A stretch of DNA of 64,000 bases from Bryobacterales bacterium (GCA_020852755.1 JADZAF010000229.1:1-64000), one strand, 5' to 3'. Counted from the stretch's first letter, positions 51,631 to 61,589 are shown. Numbers and translations: made by a program. The notes: generated by a model from the sequence alone, not told the origin.

Positions 51631-51800
51631 GTATTCATAAGAACCGATCCGGGGTTGCGCACGCAAGCGCCGGAAAGCCAGGAAGTTCCCGGTGCGGAGT
51701 GTGGTTCAGGCGAACGCTTCTTTGGCATGCTGGAAAACAGCGAATCCCGGGTCCGTTTGACGGCATCTGTAGAACGCTGTCCCGGCCGACCGGCGATAAG

Positions 51801-51830
51801 TTGCGGAAAACACGCGCTTGTTAGTAAGAT
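51801..51830 (+). promoter_or_regulatory. Putative promoter of the respiratory operon
   Basis: TTGCGG (51801-51806), 18 nt, then TAAGAT (51825-51830), about 95 nt upstream of actA. The 51631-51925 gap holds nothing else recognisable. Confidence 0.5.
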
Positions 51831-51925
51831 TGGGACATCGCTGGGTTTACATGAGAAAACTGGGAAGAGTAATTTCTATTACTTTTGTTGTCGTGTCCGG
51901 AAAGGGGCCTGCGTAGAGCCGCGGC

Positions 51926-52576
51926 ATGCCCCAGATCTTCCACCGCAGCACGAACACGATCTCCCGGGTGAGCATCTTCGGCGCGGTATTCGCGCTGGCC
52001 GTTGTGGGCTGGGCGCTGTCGTCGCTGGACCGCTCCTCGTACGCGACGCGGGCGAATACGCCGCGCGAGCAGCCGGTGGCCTTCAGCCATGCGCACCACG
52101 TGGGGGATGAAGGCTTCGACTGCCGCTACTGCCACACCTCGGTCGAGACTTCCTCGTTTGCCGGTCTGCCGTCCACCGAGATCTGCATGAACTGCCATTC
52201 GCAGATCTGGGCCGACAGTCCCGAACTGGCTCCGGTGCGCGACAGTTTCCGGACCGGGCAGTCGATTCGCTGGACGCGGGTGCACGATCTTCCCGACTTC
52301 GTCTATTTCAACCACAGCATTCATGTAAAGCAGGGCGTGGGCTGCACCACCTGCCACGGGCCCGTGGACAAGATGCCGCTCACCTGGCAGCACGCCAGTC
52401 TGCACATGGAGTGGTGCCTGGATTGTCACCGGCAGCCGGAGCGCTACGTAAGGCCGCGGGACCAGGTGTTCAGCGTGACCTACCAGCCGCCTCCGGACCA
52501 GTTGGAACTGGGCCGCAAGCTGGTCAAGGAATATAACATTCAGAGCCTCACAAGCTGTTCTACGTGTCATCGATGA
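51926..52576 (+). CDS. actA: Alternative complex III pentahaem cytochrome ActA
   Basis: 216 residues. One N-terminal membrane anchor (about 14-34), then five CxxCH sites at 66-70, 87-91, 140-144, 164-168 and 211-215, matching the five c-type haems of ActA. Additional histidines (HAHH, HSIH, HASLH) can provide axial ligands. It faces the periplasm and passes electrons from the ACIII iron-sulfur subunit to ActE. It is the first gene of the operon and overlaps actB by 13 nt. Confidence 0.92.
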   Translation: MPQIFHRSTNTISRVSIFGAVFALAVVGWALSSLDRSSYATRANTPREQPVAFSHAHHVGDEGFDCRYCHTSVETSSFAGLPSTEICMNCHSQIWADSPELAPVRDSFRTGQSIRWTRVHDLPDFVYFNHSIHVKQGVGCTTCHGPVDKMPLTWQHASLHMEWCLDCHRQPERYVRPRDQVFSVTYQPPPDQLELGRKLVKEYNIQSLTSCSTCHR

Positions 52577-55500
52577 AGAACTACGAGTACCTTGACCTGG
52601 CCGCTGTCCGGGCGCGGCTGGCTTCCGCCCGCGGGCGCGAATACTGGCGCAGCCTGGAGGAACTGGCGGAAACCGAAGGCTTCACGGATTTTCTGGAGCG
52701 GGAGTTTCCGCGGCAGGCCTCGGTGTTGGAGGAGGGGCCGGGGCGGCGGCAGTTCCTGAAGCTGATGGGCGCGTCGCTGGCGCTGGCCGGGCTGACGGCC
52801 TGCACACGCCAGCCGGCCGAAGAGATTCTGCCCTACGTGCGGCAGCCGGAAGAACTGGTGCCGGGCAAGCCGCTGTTCTTCGCCACGGCCATGCCGGTGA
52901 GCGGGGTGGCGACGGGGCTTCTGGTGGAGAGCCACGAGGGGCGGCCCACCAAGGTGGAGGGCAACCCGCAGCACCCCGCCAGCCTGGGGGCGACGGGGGT
53001 GGAGGCGCAGGCCTCGATCCTGACGCTGTACGATCCGGACCGCTCACAGACCCTCTCCTACCTGGGCGAGATCCGTTCCTGGGCCGCTTTCCTGGGCGCC
53101 ATCCGGCAGGCGCTGGACGCGCAGCGTGGCAAGCAGGGCGCGGGGCTGCGCATTCTGACCGAAACGGTCACCTCGCCCACTCTGGCCGACCAGATCCAGT
53201 CGATTTTGAAGCTGTATCCGGCCGCGCGCTGGTATCAGTGGGAGCCGGCGGGCAGCCGGGCGGCGCGGACGGCCTCACTCCAGGCTTTCGGCCAGCCGGT
53301 GAATACGTATTACCGGCTCGATAACGCCGCGGTGATCGTCTCCCTGGACGCCGATTTCCTGACCTGCGGCCCGGCCGCTACCCGCTATGCGCACGACTTC
53401 GCGGCGCGGCGCCGGGTGCGCGGCAACCAGACGGCCATGAACCGGCTGTATGTAGTGGAAAGCGCCATGACGGCCACCGGCGGCAAGGCCGATCACCGCC
53501 TGCCGCTGCGTCCTTCTGAGATCGAGCGGTACGCCGCCGCGCTGGCCCAGGCAGTCGGGACACCGGGGGCCGGCCCGGCGCAGGGAGGCTGGCCGGACCA
53601 GTGGATCGGAGCGGTCGCCCGGGATCTGCAGCGGAACCGGGGCAACTGCGCGGTGATTCCGGGCGAGCACGCCTCGCCCGCGGTGCATGTTCTGGCGCAG
53701 CAGATGAACCAGGCTTTGGGCAACGCGGGGCGCACCGTCATCCACACCGATCCGCTGGAGGCGCGGCCGGCCGACGAGATCGAGGAACTGCGCGGCCTGG
53801 TGAACGATTTGAATTCCGGCGTGGTGGACCTGTTGGTGATGGTGGGAGGCAACCCGGTCTTTACGGCGCCCGCCGACCTGAAATTCAAAGAGGCTTTGGG
53901 CAAGGCCCGCACCCGGGTTCACCTGAGCCTGTACGACGACGAGACCTCGGCGCTGTGCCACTGGCACGTGCCGGAGACGCACTATCTGGAGGCCTGGAGC
54001 GACACGCGCGCCTTCGACGGCACGGTCAGCATCATGCAGCCGCTGATCGCCCCGCTCTACCGCGGGCGCTCGGCCCACGAGCTGCTGACCACGCTTACCG
54101 AGCAGTTCGAGCGCTCCGGCTACGACATCGTGCGCGACTACTGGCGCCGGCGGAGCCCGGCCGCGGATTTCGAGGCGTGGTGGCGCCGGGCCCTGCACGA
54201 CGGCGTGGTCCCCAACACGGCGCTGCCGCCGAAAACCGTGGCGGTGAAGTCCGGTCCGCCCGCCAGCCGGCCCGCGCGGAGCGGAATCGAGATCGCCTTC
54301 CGGCCCGACCCCTACCTCTACGACGGCCGCTTCGCCAACAACGGATGGCTGCAGGAACTGCCCCGGCCGATGAGCAAGCTTTCCTGGGACAACGCTGTTC
54401 ACGTCGCGCCCGCTACGGCGGAAAAGCTCGGCCTGCAGAGCGAGGACCTGGTCGAGCTGCGGTTTCAGGGACGCACGGTGACGGCCCCGGTGTGGATCTC
54501 GCCGGGCCAGGCGCCGGACTCGGTGACGGTGCACTACGGATTCGGGCGCACGCGCGCGGGGAAGGTCGGCAACGGCGCCGGCTTCAACGCCTATGCCCTG
54601 CGGTCCTCCTCCGCCATGTGGAACGGCGCGGGGGTGGAGATCCGCAAGACGGGGCGCAAATACAGGCTGGCGACCACGCAGAACCATCACAGCATGCAGG
54701 GCCGCCACCTGGCCATTTCCGGCGAGGCCGGCGAATACCGGAAGAATCCCCGCTTCGCGCGCGACCTCGCCAAAGAGCCGCCCCCTTCCCTGACGCTCTA
54801 TCCCGAGTGGAAGTACGAGGGTGCGGCCTGGGGCATGGCCATCGATCTGACGGCCTGCGTGAACTGCAATGCCTGCGTGGTGGCCTGCCAGTCGGAAAAC
54901 AACATCCCGGTGGTAGGGAAAGAGCAGGTAGGGCGGGGCCGCGAGATGCACTGGCTGCGGGTGGACACTTACTTCAAGGGCAGCCCCGACGATCCCTCGG
55001 CGGTTTACCAGCCGGTGCCCTGCATGCACTGCGAAACGGCGCCCTGCGAGCTGGTTTGCCCGGTGCAGGCCACGGCCCACTCCAGCGAAGGCCTCAACGA
55101 TATGGTCTACAACCGCTGCGTGGGCACGCGCTACTGCTCCAACAACTGCCCCTACAAGGTCCGCCGGTTCAACTTCTTCCGTTTTGCCGACTGGGACACG
55201 CCCAGCCTGCAGCCCATGTACAACCCGGACGTGACCGTGCGCAGCCGGGGCGTGATGGAGAAGTGCACTTACTGCGTGCAGCGGATCCGCGAGGCGCAGA
55301 TCACAGCCAAACGGGAGGACCGCGGCGTGCGGGACGGAGAGATCCAGACGGCCTGCCAGCAGGCTTGCCCGACGCAAGCCATCGTTTTCGGAGATATCAA
55401 CGACAAGAACAGCCGCGTGGCGCGGCTCAAGGGCGAACCGCTGAATTACTCGATGCTGGCTGAACTGAATACGCGGCCGCGCACCACCTACCTGGCCGAA

Positions 55501-55578
55501 CTGCGCAATCCCAATCCCGAGATGGGCGAGCCCGGCCAGGGTGACATCCCCGCGGGCCTGCGACGGGAGAGAACCTAG
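52564..55578 (+). CDS. actB: Alternative complex III iron-sulfur/molybdopterin-like subunit ActB
   Basis: 1004 residues (GTG at 52564 or ATG at 52573). GPGRRQFLKLMGASLALAGLTAC near residue 58 is a twin-arginine signal that ends in a lipobox-like LTAC. A large molybdopterin-oxidoreductase-like domain follows (about 85-700; such ActB domains normally lack the cofactor). The C-terminal ferredoxin-like domain has cysteine blocks CVNCNACVVAC, CMHCETAPCELVC, CVGTRYCSNNC and CTYCVQRIREAQ with CQQACPTQ for three to four Fe-S clusters. It relays electrons from the quinol site to ActA. The gene is fused as usual for Bacteroidota/Acidobacteriota type ACIII. Confidence 0.92.
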   Translation: MSSMKNYEYLDLAAVRARLASARGREYWRSLEELAETEGFTDFLEREFPRQASVLEEGPGRRQFLKLMGASLALAGLTACTRQPAEEILPYVRQPEELVPGKPLFFATAMPVSGVATGLLVESHEGRPTKVEGNPQHPASLGATGVEAQASILTLYDPDRSQTLSYLGEIRSWAAFLGAIRQALDAQRGKQGAGLRILTETVTSPTLADQIQSILKLYPAARWYQWEPAGSRAARTASLQAFGQPVNTYYRLDNAAVIVSLDADFLTCGPAATRYAHDFAARRRVRGNQTAMNRLYVVESAMTATGGKADHRLPLRPSEIERYAAALAQAVGTPGAGPAQGGWPDQWIGAVARDLQRNRGNCAVIPGEHASPAVHVLAQQMNQALGNAGRTVIHTDPLEARPADEIEELRGLVNDLNSGVVDLLVMVGGNPVFTAPADLKFKEALGKARTRVHLSLYDDETSALCHWHVPETHYLEAWSDTRAFDGTVSIMQPLIAPLYRGRSAHELLTTLTEQFERSGYDIVRDYWRRRSPAADFEAWWRRALHDGVVPNTALPPKTVAVKSGPPASRPARSGIEIAFRPDPYLYDGRFANNGWLQELPRPMSKLSWDNAVHVAPATAEKLGLQSEDLVELRFQGRTVTAPVWISPGQAPDSVTVHYGFGRTRAGKVGNGAGFNAYALRSSSAMWNGAGVEIRKTGRKYRLATTQNHHSMQGRHLAISGEAGEYRKNPRFARDLAKEPPPSLTLYPEWKYEGAAWGMAIDLTACVNCNACVVACQSENNIPVVGKEQVGRGREMHWLRVDTYFKGSPDDPSAVYQPVPCMHCETAPCELVCPVQATAHSSEGLNDMVYNRCVGTRYCSNNCPYKVRRFNFFRFADWDTPSLQPMYNPDVTVRSRGVMEKCTYCVQRIREAQITAKREDRGVRDGEIQTACQQACPTQAIVFGDINDKNSRVARLKGEPLNYSMLAELNTRPRTTYLAELRNPNPEMGEPGQGDIPAGLRRERT

Positions 55579-56964
55579 ATGCCGGAACAACAGTTGCTGG
55601 ACGCGGAAAAAGGCCAGGCGCCGGTCATCGGTCCCGGGCATACCTTCGCCACCGTCACCGACAAGATCAGTTCGGTGGTGCTGACGCAGCGCCAGCCGCT
55701 GATGTGGTTCGCCACGCTCTCCACCGCGTTTCTGCTGACCATGCTGCTGCTGCTGGCGGTCACCGTGCTGTTCGCCAAGGGCACGGGGATCTGGGGCATC
55801 AACATGCCGGTGGCCTGGGGCTTCGCCATTACGAACTTCGTGTGGTGGATCGGAATCGGGCACGCCGGCACGCTGATCTCGGCGATCCTGCTGCTGCTGA
55901 ACCAGCCCTGGCGCAACTCGATCAACCGTTTCGCGGAGGCCATGACCATCTTCGCGGTGGCTTGCGCCGGGCTGTTTCCCATTCTGCACCTGGGCCGTCC
56001 CTGGCTGTTCTACTGGCTGATTCCGTATCCCAACACCATGGGTGTGCAGCCGCAGTTTCGCAGCCCGCTGGTGTGGGACGTCTTCGCGGTGACAACCTAC
56101 GCTACGGTTTCGGTGCTGTTCTGGTTCGTGGGCCTCCTGCCGGACCTGGCCACGCTGCGCGACCGCTCGCAAACCCGCCTGGGTCAGATGTTCTACGGCA
56201 TGCTGGCCATGGGGTGGCGGGGCTCGGCCCGCCACTGGCGGCAGCACGAAGTGGCTTCGCTGCTGCTGGCCGGGCTGGCGACGCCGCTGGTGCTTTCGGT
56301 CCACACGGTGGTGAGCTTCGACTTCACCATCGCGATCCTGCCCGGCTGGCATTCCACCATCTTCCCGCCCTACTTCGTGGCGGGCGCCATCTACTCCGGC
56401 TTCGCCATGGTGCTGGTGCTGGCCATCCCCCTGCGGGCAGCTTACGGCCTGGGGGATCTGATCACCATGCGGCACCTGGACAATTCCGCCAAAGTCATGC
56501 TGGGCACCGGCCTGATCGTCGCCTACTCGTACCTGATGGAGGCCTTCATGGCCTGGTACAGCGGCGTGGGAGTCGAGAAGTTCCTGATGCTCAACCGCAT
56601 GACCGGCCCCTACGCCGAGCAGTTCTGGATGCTGGTGTCCTGCAACATTGTCATCATCCAGCTGCTATGGTTCCGGAAGGTCCGGCAGAATACCCTGGCG
56701 CTGTTCGGCATCTCGATCGTGGTGCTGATCGGCATGTGGCTGGAGCGCTACGTCATCATCGTCACCAGCCTGCATCGCGACTTCCTGCCTTCTTCCTGGG
56801 GCATGTTCCATCCCACCCGCTGGGATTGGGCCACCTATACCGGCACCATCGGGTTGTTCCTGCTGTTGTTCTTCCTCTTCGTCCGGCTGCTGCCGATGAT
56901 CTCGATCTTCGAGGTGCGCACGCTGCTGCCGGAGGCGCGGGTCAAGGAGGAGACCAGGGCGTGA
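55579..56964 (+). CDS. actC: Alternative complex III quinol-oxidising membrane subunit ActC (NrfD family)
   Basis: 461 residues with about ten membrane helices (PLMWFATLSTAFLLTMLLLLAV; FWMLVSCNIVIIQLLWFRKV; LALFGISIVVLIGMWLERYVII). NrfD-type proteins bind quinol near the positive membrane side; ActC is the quinol site of ACIII. GHAGTLISAILLL contributes a conserved histidine. The stop overlaps the GTG start of actD by 4 nt. Confidence 0.92.
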   Translation: MPEQQLLDAEKGQAPVIGPGHTFATVTDKISSVVLTQRQPLMWFATLSTAFLLTMLLLLAVTVLFAKGTGIWGINMPVAWGFAITNFVWWIGIGHAGTLISAILLLLNQPWRNSINRFAEAMTIFAVACAGLFPILHLGRPWLFYWLIPYPNTMGVQPQFRSPLVWDVFAVTTYATVSVLFWFVGLLPDLATLRDRSQTRLGQMFYGMLAMGWRGSARHWRQHEVASLLLAGLATPLVLSVHTVVSFDFTIAILPGWHSTIFPPYFVAGAIYSGFAMVLVLAIPLRAAYGLGDLITMRHLDNSAKVMLGTGLIVAYSYLMEAFMAWYSGVGVEKFLMLNRMTGPYAEQFWMLVSCNIVIIQLLWFRKVRQNTLALFGISIVVLIGMWLERYVIIVTSLHRDFLPSSWGMFHPTRWDWATYTGTIGLFLLLFFLFVRLLPMISIFEVRTLLPEARVKEETRA

Positions 56965-57494
56965 GATCTCCGTTGCACGGCATCCTGGCGGAATTCGAGA
57001 GCCCCTCGGAACTGGTGGCGGCGGCCCGGCGGGCGAAGGAGCGAGGCTACCGCAAGGTGGAAGCGTACTCGCCATTCCCCATCGAAGAGCTGAACGACGT
57101 GCTGCACCTGCACCACTCACGGCTGCCGCTGATCGTGCTGATCGGCGGAATTCTGGGGGGCCTGAGCGGCTACCTGCTGCAGTACTACATCGCCGTCATC
57201 GACTATCCCATCAATATCGGGGGCCGGCCGCTGCACAGCTGGCCGTCGTTCATCGTGGTGACTTTCGAGCTGACCATCCTGTTCGCGGCCCTGGCGGCGG
57301 TGTTCGGCATGCTGGCCCTGAACGGCCTGCCCAAGCCCTACCATCCGGTCTTCAACGTGCCGCGCTTCGCGCTGGCCTCCCGCAACCGGTTCTTCCTCTG
57401 CGTGGAGTCGAGCGACCCGCAATTCGACCGGAAGGACACGGCGGCTTTTCTGGAGTCCCTGGACGCCAAGGAGGTATCGGAAGTTGCGGACTGA
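56961..57494 (+). CDS. actD: Alternative complex III subunit ActD (DUF3341)
   Basis: 177 residues from a GTG at 56961. N-terminal soluble FESPSELVAAARRAKERGYRKVEAYSPFPIEEL, then two membrane helices (about 49-71 and 92-116: LPLIVLIGGILGGLSGYLLQYY; FIVVTFELTILFAALAAVFGML), and a C-terminal soluble tail. DUF3341 is the ActD signature. It overlaps actC by 4 nt and actE by 11 nt. Confidence 0.9.
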   Translation: MRSPLHGILAEFESPSELVAAARRAKERGYRKVEAYSPFPIEELNDVLHLHHSRLPLIVLIGGILGGLSGYLLQYYIAVIDYPINIGGRPLHSWPSFIVVTFELTILFAALAAVFGMLALNGLPKPYHPVFNVPRFALASRNRFFLCVESSDPQFDRKDTAAFLESLDAKEVSEVAD

Positions 57495-58089
57495 TTGGTC
57501 CGGCCGTCCGGCCGCCCGTCTCATTGTGCCCGCGGCCTTGCTGGCCCTGTTCGGCGCCGGCTGCCGGCAGGACATGCACAACCAGCCCAAGTACATTCCG
57601 CTGCGGGGCAGCGAGTTCTTCGACGACGGGCGCTCGGCGCGCCCGCTGGTGAACGGCGCGGTGGCGCGCGGGCGCCTGCGCGAGGACGCGGCCCTTTACA
57701 CGGGCAAGGCGGGCGGCCGGGCGCTGGATGCTTTCCCGTTTCCCATCACACGCGAGGCGCTCAAGCGCGGGCAGGAGCGCTTCAACATCTACTGCACGCC
57801 GTGTCACGATCACCTGGGAACCGGGCTGGGAATGGCGGTGCGCCGCGGTTTCCGCCGCCCACCCTCGTTTCACACCGACCGGCTGCGGCAGCTTCCGCCC
57901 GGCGAGATCTTTGACGTGATCACCAACGGTTTCGGAGCCATGCCCAACTACGCCCTCCAGATCGAGCCGCGGGACCGCTGGGCGGTTGCCGCCTACATCC
58001 GCGTGCTGCAGTACAGCCAGAACGCCAACGTGGCCGATGTGCCGCCCGAGTTTCGCGGCCGGCTGGGCACTCCGGGAGACATGCGATGA
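57484..58089 (+). CDS. actE: Alternative complex III monohaem lipoprotein cytochrome ActE
   Basis: 201 residues from a TTG at 57484 with GGAGGT 9 nt upstream. N-terminal signal ends in a lipobox LFGAGC, lipidated at C27. A single haem site CTPCH (104-108) sits in RFNIYCTPCHDHLGTGLG, with a methionine in NGFGAMPNY as the likely axial ligand. ActE passes electrons toward the oxidase, in this locus probably directly to the cytochrome domain of CtaC. Confidence 0.9.
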   Translation: MRTDWSGRPAARLIVPAALLALFGAGCRQDMHNQPKYIPLRGSEFFDDGRSARPLVNGAVARGRLREDAALYTGKAGGRALDAFPFPITREALKRGQERFNIYCTPCHDHLGTGLGMAVRRGFRRPPSFHTDRLRQLPPGEIFDVITNGFGAMPNYALQIEPRDRWAVAAYIRVLQYSQNANVADVPPEFRGRLGTPGDMR

Positions 58090-59288
58090 GCACTGCCGGG
58101 TTTGCGATTCCGGCCGAACTGGACCGCGATCTGCGGCGCTTCCGGACGCGCTCCCTGATGGTGGGCGGCGCGGCCCTGCTGCTGGTTGCCGCGGGCGCGT
58201 TTCTCAACCCGCCGCAATTCTTCCGGTCCTACCTCTGGGCTTACCTGTTCTACATCGGCGTCACGCTGGGCTCCACCGCCCTGATGATGCTGCACCATCT
58301 GACCGGCGGAGCCTGGGGGCTGGTTATCCGGCGGCTGCTCGAATCGGCTTCGCGCACGCTGCCCGTGCTGGCCCTGCTGTTCGTGCCGGTGCTGTTCGGC
58401 ATTCCGCTGCTGTACGAGTGGTCGCACACCGACGTGGTGGCCCGGGACGAGCTGCTGCGGGCGAAGGCGCCGTACCTGAACGTGCCGTTTTTCATCGCCC
58501 GGACGGTGGTCTATTTTCTGCTCTGGGTAGCGCTGGCCCGGCTTCTGAACCGCTGGTCGCTGGCGCAGGACCGGACCGGGGATCCGGGCCTCGCGCGCAA
58601 GATGTCCGCCCTGAGCGGACCGGGGCTGCTGATCTACGGGCTGACGGTCAGTTTCGCCATGGTGGACTGGGTCATGTCGCTGGAGCCGCACTGGTGGTCC
58701 ACCATCATCGGAATGCTGTTCATGGCGGCCCAGGGCCTCTCGGCGCTGTCGTTCATCGTGGCGCTGGTGGTGCTTCTCTCGAAGCGGGAGCCGCTGCGCA
58801 GCGTGCTCACGCCCCGGCACCTGCACGATCTCGGGAAGCTGATGCTGGCCTTCGTGATGCTGTGGGCCTATCTTTCGTTCTCGCAGTTGCTGATCATCTG
58901 GTCGGGCAATCTGACGGACGAGATTCCCTGGTACCTGAAGCGGCTGCAGGGGGGCTGGGGAATCATCGGCATTCTGCTGGTGCTGTTCCACTTCGCGCTT
59001 CCCTTCGCGCTGCTGCTCTCGCGCGATATCAAGCGCAGCACCCGGACCCTGGCCCCGGTAGCGGGCCTGGTGCTGGCGATGCGCCTGTTCGACCTGTTCT
59101 GGTGGGTGGCCCCGGCGTTCCAGGAGACCGGGCACGTGTCCTTTCACGTCCACTGGCTGGACTTCGCCGCCCCGGTCGCTCTGGGCGGGCTCTGGCTGGC
59201 GGCCTTCCTGTGGCAGTTGCAGAAGAGACCGCTGATGCCGGTGGGGGACCCGAACCTGGAGGAGGCTTTGGCGCATGGCCGGGAATGA
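58086..59288 (+). CDS. actF: Alternative complex III membrane subunit ActF (NrfD-like)
   Basis: 400 residues with about ten membrane helices, a paralogue of ActC. Blocks YLFYIGVTLGSTALMMLHHLTGG, PGLLIYGLTVSFAMVDWVMSLEPHWWST and WGIIGILLVLFHFALPFALLLSRDI are typical. It should supply a second quinone-binding or structural unit. It overlaps actE by 4 nt (ATGA). Confidence 0.9.
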   Translation: MSTAGFAIPAELDRDLRRFRTRSLMVGGAALLLVAAGAFLNPPQFFRSYLWAYLFYIGVTLGSTALMMLHHLTGGAWGLVIRRLLESASRTLPVLALLFVPVLFGIPLLYEWSHTDVVARDELLRAKAPYLNVPFFIARTVVYFLLWVALARLLNRWSLAQDRTGDPGLARKMSALSGPGLLIYGLTVSFAMVDWVMSLEPHWWSTIIGMLFMAAQGLSALSFIVALVVLLSKREPLRSVLTPRHLHDLGKLMLAFVMLWAYLSFSQLLIIWSGNLTDEIPWYLKRLQGGWGIIGILLVLFHFALPFALLLSRDIKRSTRTLAPVAGLVLAMRLFDLFWWVAPAFQETGHVSFHVHWLDFAAPVALGGLWLAAFLWQLQKRPLMPVGDPNLEEALAHGRE

Positions 59289-59712
59289 GAAATTGACGGG
59301 GCGGCATGCGGACGTTCCGAGTGCCGGCCACGAAGAGCGGGATGTCAACACCCGGGCGGTCACGGCCACCGGCCTGGCGATCTTCGGCCTGGTCCTGATC
59401 ACGGTCTTCGGGATGTGGTTTCTGTTTCACTTCCTCAGCGAGCGGGAAGCCAGCCGCAGCGCGCCGCCGCCCGCCATCGTGCGGCAGGAAGGGCCGCGCC
59501 TGCCGCCCGAGCCGCGCCTGCAGGCCGCCCCGGTGGCGGACTTTAAAGCCATCCAGGCCGCGGAACGAAAGCTCATGGACAGCTACGCGTGGATCGACCC
59601 GGACCACGGTATCGTGCGCATTCCGGTCGAGCGGGCCCTGGAGGTGGTGGCCCGGAAAGGTTTGCCGGTAAGCAGCGGGCCGCAGCCGGGCGCCGCGAAG
59701 GAAACCAAATGA
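59275..59712 (+). CDS. Small membrane-anchored protein of the respiratory operon
   Basis: 145 residues. One membrane helix (about 28-54, VTATGLAIFGLVLITVFGMWFLFHF), then a Pro-rich stretch (RSAPPPAIVRQEGPRLPPEPRLQ) and a small domain with AERKLMDSYAWIDPDHGIVRIPVERALEVVARKG. It overlaps actF by 14 nt and the SCO gene by 4 nt, so it is certainly part of the operon. The C-terminal helix pattern (DHGIVRIPVERAL) recurs in operon-linked proteins of this type that I cannot name. It could be an extra ACIII subunit or an assembly factor. Confidence 0.75.
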   Translation: MAGNEKLTGRHADVPSAGHEERDVNTRAVTATGLAIFGLVLITVFGMWFLFHFLSEREASRSAPPPAIVRQEGPRLPPEPRLQAAPVADFKAIQAAERKLMDSYAWIDPDHGIVRIPVERALEVVARKGLPVSSGPQPGAAKETK

Positions 59713-60551
59713 AGGAGAGGATTCGAGTTATCGTTCTGGGACTGGCGGCCGGCGTCCTCTGGGCGCAGGTGCCGCAGCCCATGCCCAATCCCAGCCCGAA
59801 CGTGATTCCGCCCGCCCTGGAAGGCGTCGGAATCGACCAGCGGCTGAACGAGCAGGTGCCGCTGGATGCCGCCTTCAAGGACGAGAGCGGGCGCACCGTC
59901 CCGCTCGGCACGTACTTCCGCGGCAAGCCGGTGGTGCTGGCCCTGGTCTATTACGAGTGCCCCATGCTGTGTACGGAGATCCTGAACGGGATGGTGGGGG
60001 CGATGAAGGCGGTGTCTTTTGACGCGGGGCGCGAGTACGACGTGGTGGCCGTCAGCTTCGATCCCAAGGACACGCCCGAGACGGCGCTGGAGAAGAAGCG
60101 GAACTACGCGCGCCGGTACGGCAGGGAGGGCTCCGAAGAGGGTTTCCATTTCCTGACCGGGGACGAGACCGCGATCCAGGCCCTCACGCGGGCCGCCGGG
60201 TTCCGCTACAAGTACGACGAGAAGAGCGGGCAATTCGCGCACGCCAGCGCGATCTTCGTGCTCACCCCGCAAGGCCGCATCTCGCGGGTGCTGTACGGCG
60301 TGGAGTACGCGCCCCGCGACCTGCGCCTGGCGCTGGTGGAAGCGTCCCGGAACAAGATCGGCAATCCCGTGGACCAGTTCCTGCTGTTCTGCTACCATTA
60401 CGACCCCTCCACGGGCAAGTACAGCGCCCTGGTGCTGAACATCGTCCGCCTGACCGGCGCCGGCTTTCTGGCAGTTGCCAGCGCCGTCCTGTTGCTGTTC
60501 TGGCGGCGCGACGTGCGCCGGACTCGGAAAGGGGCCCTGGCCGCCAGGTAA
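59709..60551 (+). CDS. SCO1/SenC family copper chaperone
   Basis: 280 residues from the ATG at 59709. Signal peptide MKERIRVIVLGLAAGVLWAQ; thioredoxin-like fold with the copper cysteines C84 and C88 (YYECPMLC) and histidine H178 (QFAHASAIFV). A C-terminal membrane helix (about 254-272, LTGAGFLAVASAVLLLFW) anchors it, so it has unusual two-ended topology. It delivers copper to the CuA centre of CtaC, encoded 3 nt downstream. Confidence 0.9.
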   Translation: MKERIRVIVLGLAAGVLWAQVPQPMPNPSPNVIPPALEGVGIDQRLNEQVPLDAAFKDESGRTVPLGTYFRGKPVVLALVYYECPMLCTEILNGMVGAMKAVSFDAGREYDVVAVSFDPKDTPETALEKKRNYARRYGREGSEEGFHFLTGDETAIQALTRAAGFRYKYDEKSGQFAHASAIFVLTPQGRISRVLYGVEYAPRDLRLALVEASRNKIGNPVDQFLLFCYHYDPSTGKYSALVLNIVRLTGAGFLAVASAVLLLFWRRDVRRTRKGALAAR

Positions 60552-60554
60552 GCG

Positions 60555-61589
60555 ATGTCCACCACTTTCCGTCTATTCCCGCAGGCCGCATCCACTACGG
60601 CGAACAGCGTGGATGCCCTGTATTTCTTTCTGGTGGCGGTCGCCGCCTTCTTTTCGATCCTGATCTTCGGCCTGATCTTCTTCTTCGCCATCCGCCATCG
60701 CCGGCGGGTGGCGCGGGAAGTGCCGCAGGAAGTCCGGGGCGGCCTGACGCTGGAGATCATCTGGACGGTCATCCCCTTCGGCCTGGTGATGGTGATGTTC
60801 GCCTGGGGCGCCAGCGTCTACCTGGAAGTCGCCCGGCCGCCGGATAACGCACTGCAGGCGTATGTGGTCGGCAAGCAATGGATGTGGAAGACGCAGCACA
60901 TGGAAGGCCAGCGCGAGATCAACGAGCTGCACGTGCCGGTGGGACGGCCCGTGAAGCTGACCATGACCTCGGAGGACGTGATCCACAGCTTCTATGTGCC
61001 GGACTTCCGGGTGAAGTGGGACGTGCTGCCGGGCAAGTACACCACGGTCTGGTTCCACCCGACCAGGACCGGCAAGTTCCGGCTGTTCTGCGCGGAATAC
61101 TGCGGCACCAAGCATTCGGGGATGATCGGCTGGATCCACGTGATGGAGCCGGCGGCCTATGAAAGCTGGCTGAGCGGAGGCGGCGCTTCGGGTTCTCTGG
61201 CCTCGAGCGGAGAGAAGCTCTTCCAGGACCTGGCCTGCGGCAACTGCCACCGTGTGGACCAGCCAGGCCGCTGCCCGGATCTGACCGGCCTGTTCGGCAA
61301 GCCGGTGCGCCTGGCGGACGGCCGCAGCGTGGTGGCCGACGAGGCCTACATCCGGGAATCGATTGTAAATCCCGGGGCCAAGATCACAGCCGGTTTCCAG
61401 CCGATCATGCCGACCTTCCAGGGCCTGGTCACCGAGGAAGGGATGCTGCAGCTGATCGAGTACATCAAGAGCCTGTCGGGACGGCCGGCCGGGGCCCAGG
61501 CGCCGCCGGGAACGGCGCCGGCTCCCGAGCGGCAGGCGGCCGGAGAAAGAGGACCTTCCCTGCCCGGCTCGGCGCCCGAAAAACGTTGA
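60555..61589 (+). CDS. ctaC: Cytochrome c oxidase subunit II with fused cytochrome c (caa3 type)
   Basis: 344 residues. Two membrane helices (about 22-44 and 66-90). CuA site: H144 (DVIHSFYV), C179, E181, C183 and H187 ([13 protein letters not shown]) with M190. A c-type domain follows with CGNCH (228-232) and a methionine in [10 protein letters not shown], so electrons can enter from ActE without a soluble carrier. The C-terminal Pro/Ala-rich tail (about 315-344) is disordered-looking. Next to SCO, as expected. Confidence 0.92.
   Translation: MSTTFRLFPQAASTTANSVDALYFFLVAVAAFFSILIFGLIFFFAIRHRRRVAREVPQEVRGGLTLEIIWTVIPFGLVMVMFAWGASVYLEVARPPDNALQAYVVGKQWMWKTQHMEGQREINELHVPVGRPVKLTMTSEDVIHSFYVPDFRVKWDVLPGKYTTVWFHPTRTGKFRLFCAEYCGTKHSGMIGWIHVMEPAAYESWLSGGGASGSLASSGEKLFQDLACGNCHRVDQPGRCPDLTGLFGKPVRLADGRSVVADEAYIRESIVNPGAKITAGFQPIMPTFQGLVTEEGMLQLIEYIKSLSGRPAGAQAPPGTAPAPERQAAGERGPSLPGSAPEKR

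Noticed and set aside
53275-56475. 1066-residue minus-strand frame across actB and actC
   Set aside because: It crosses an operon whose plus-strand genes are fully supported, and it has no recognisable fold or start signal.
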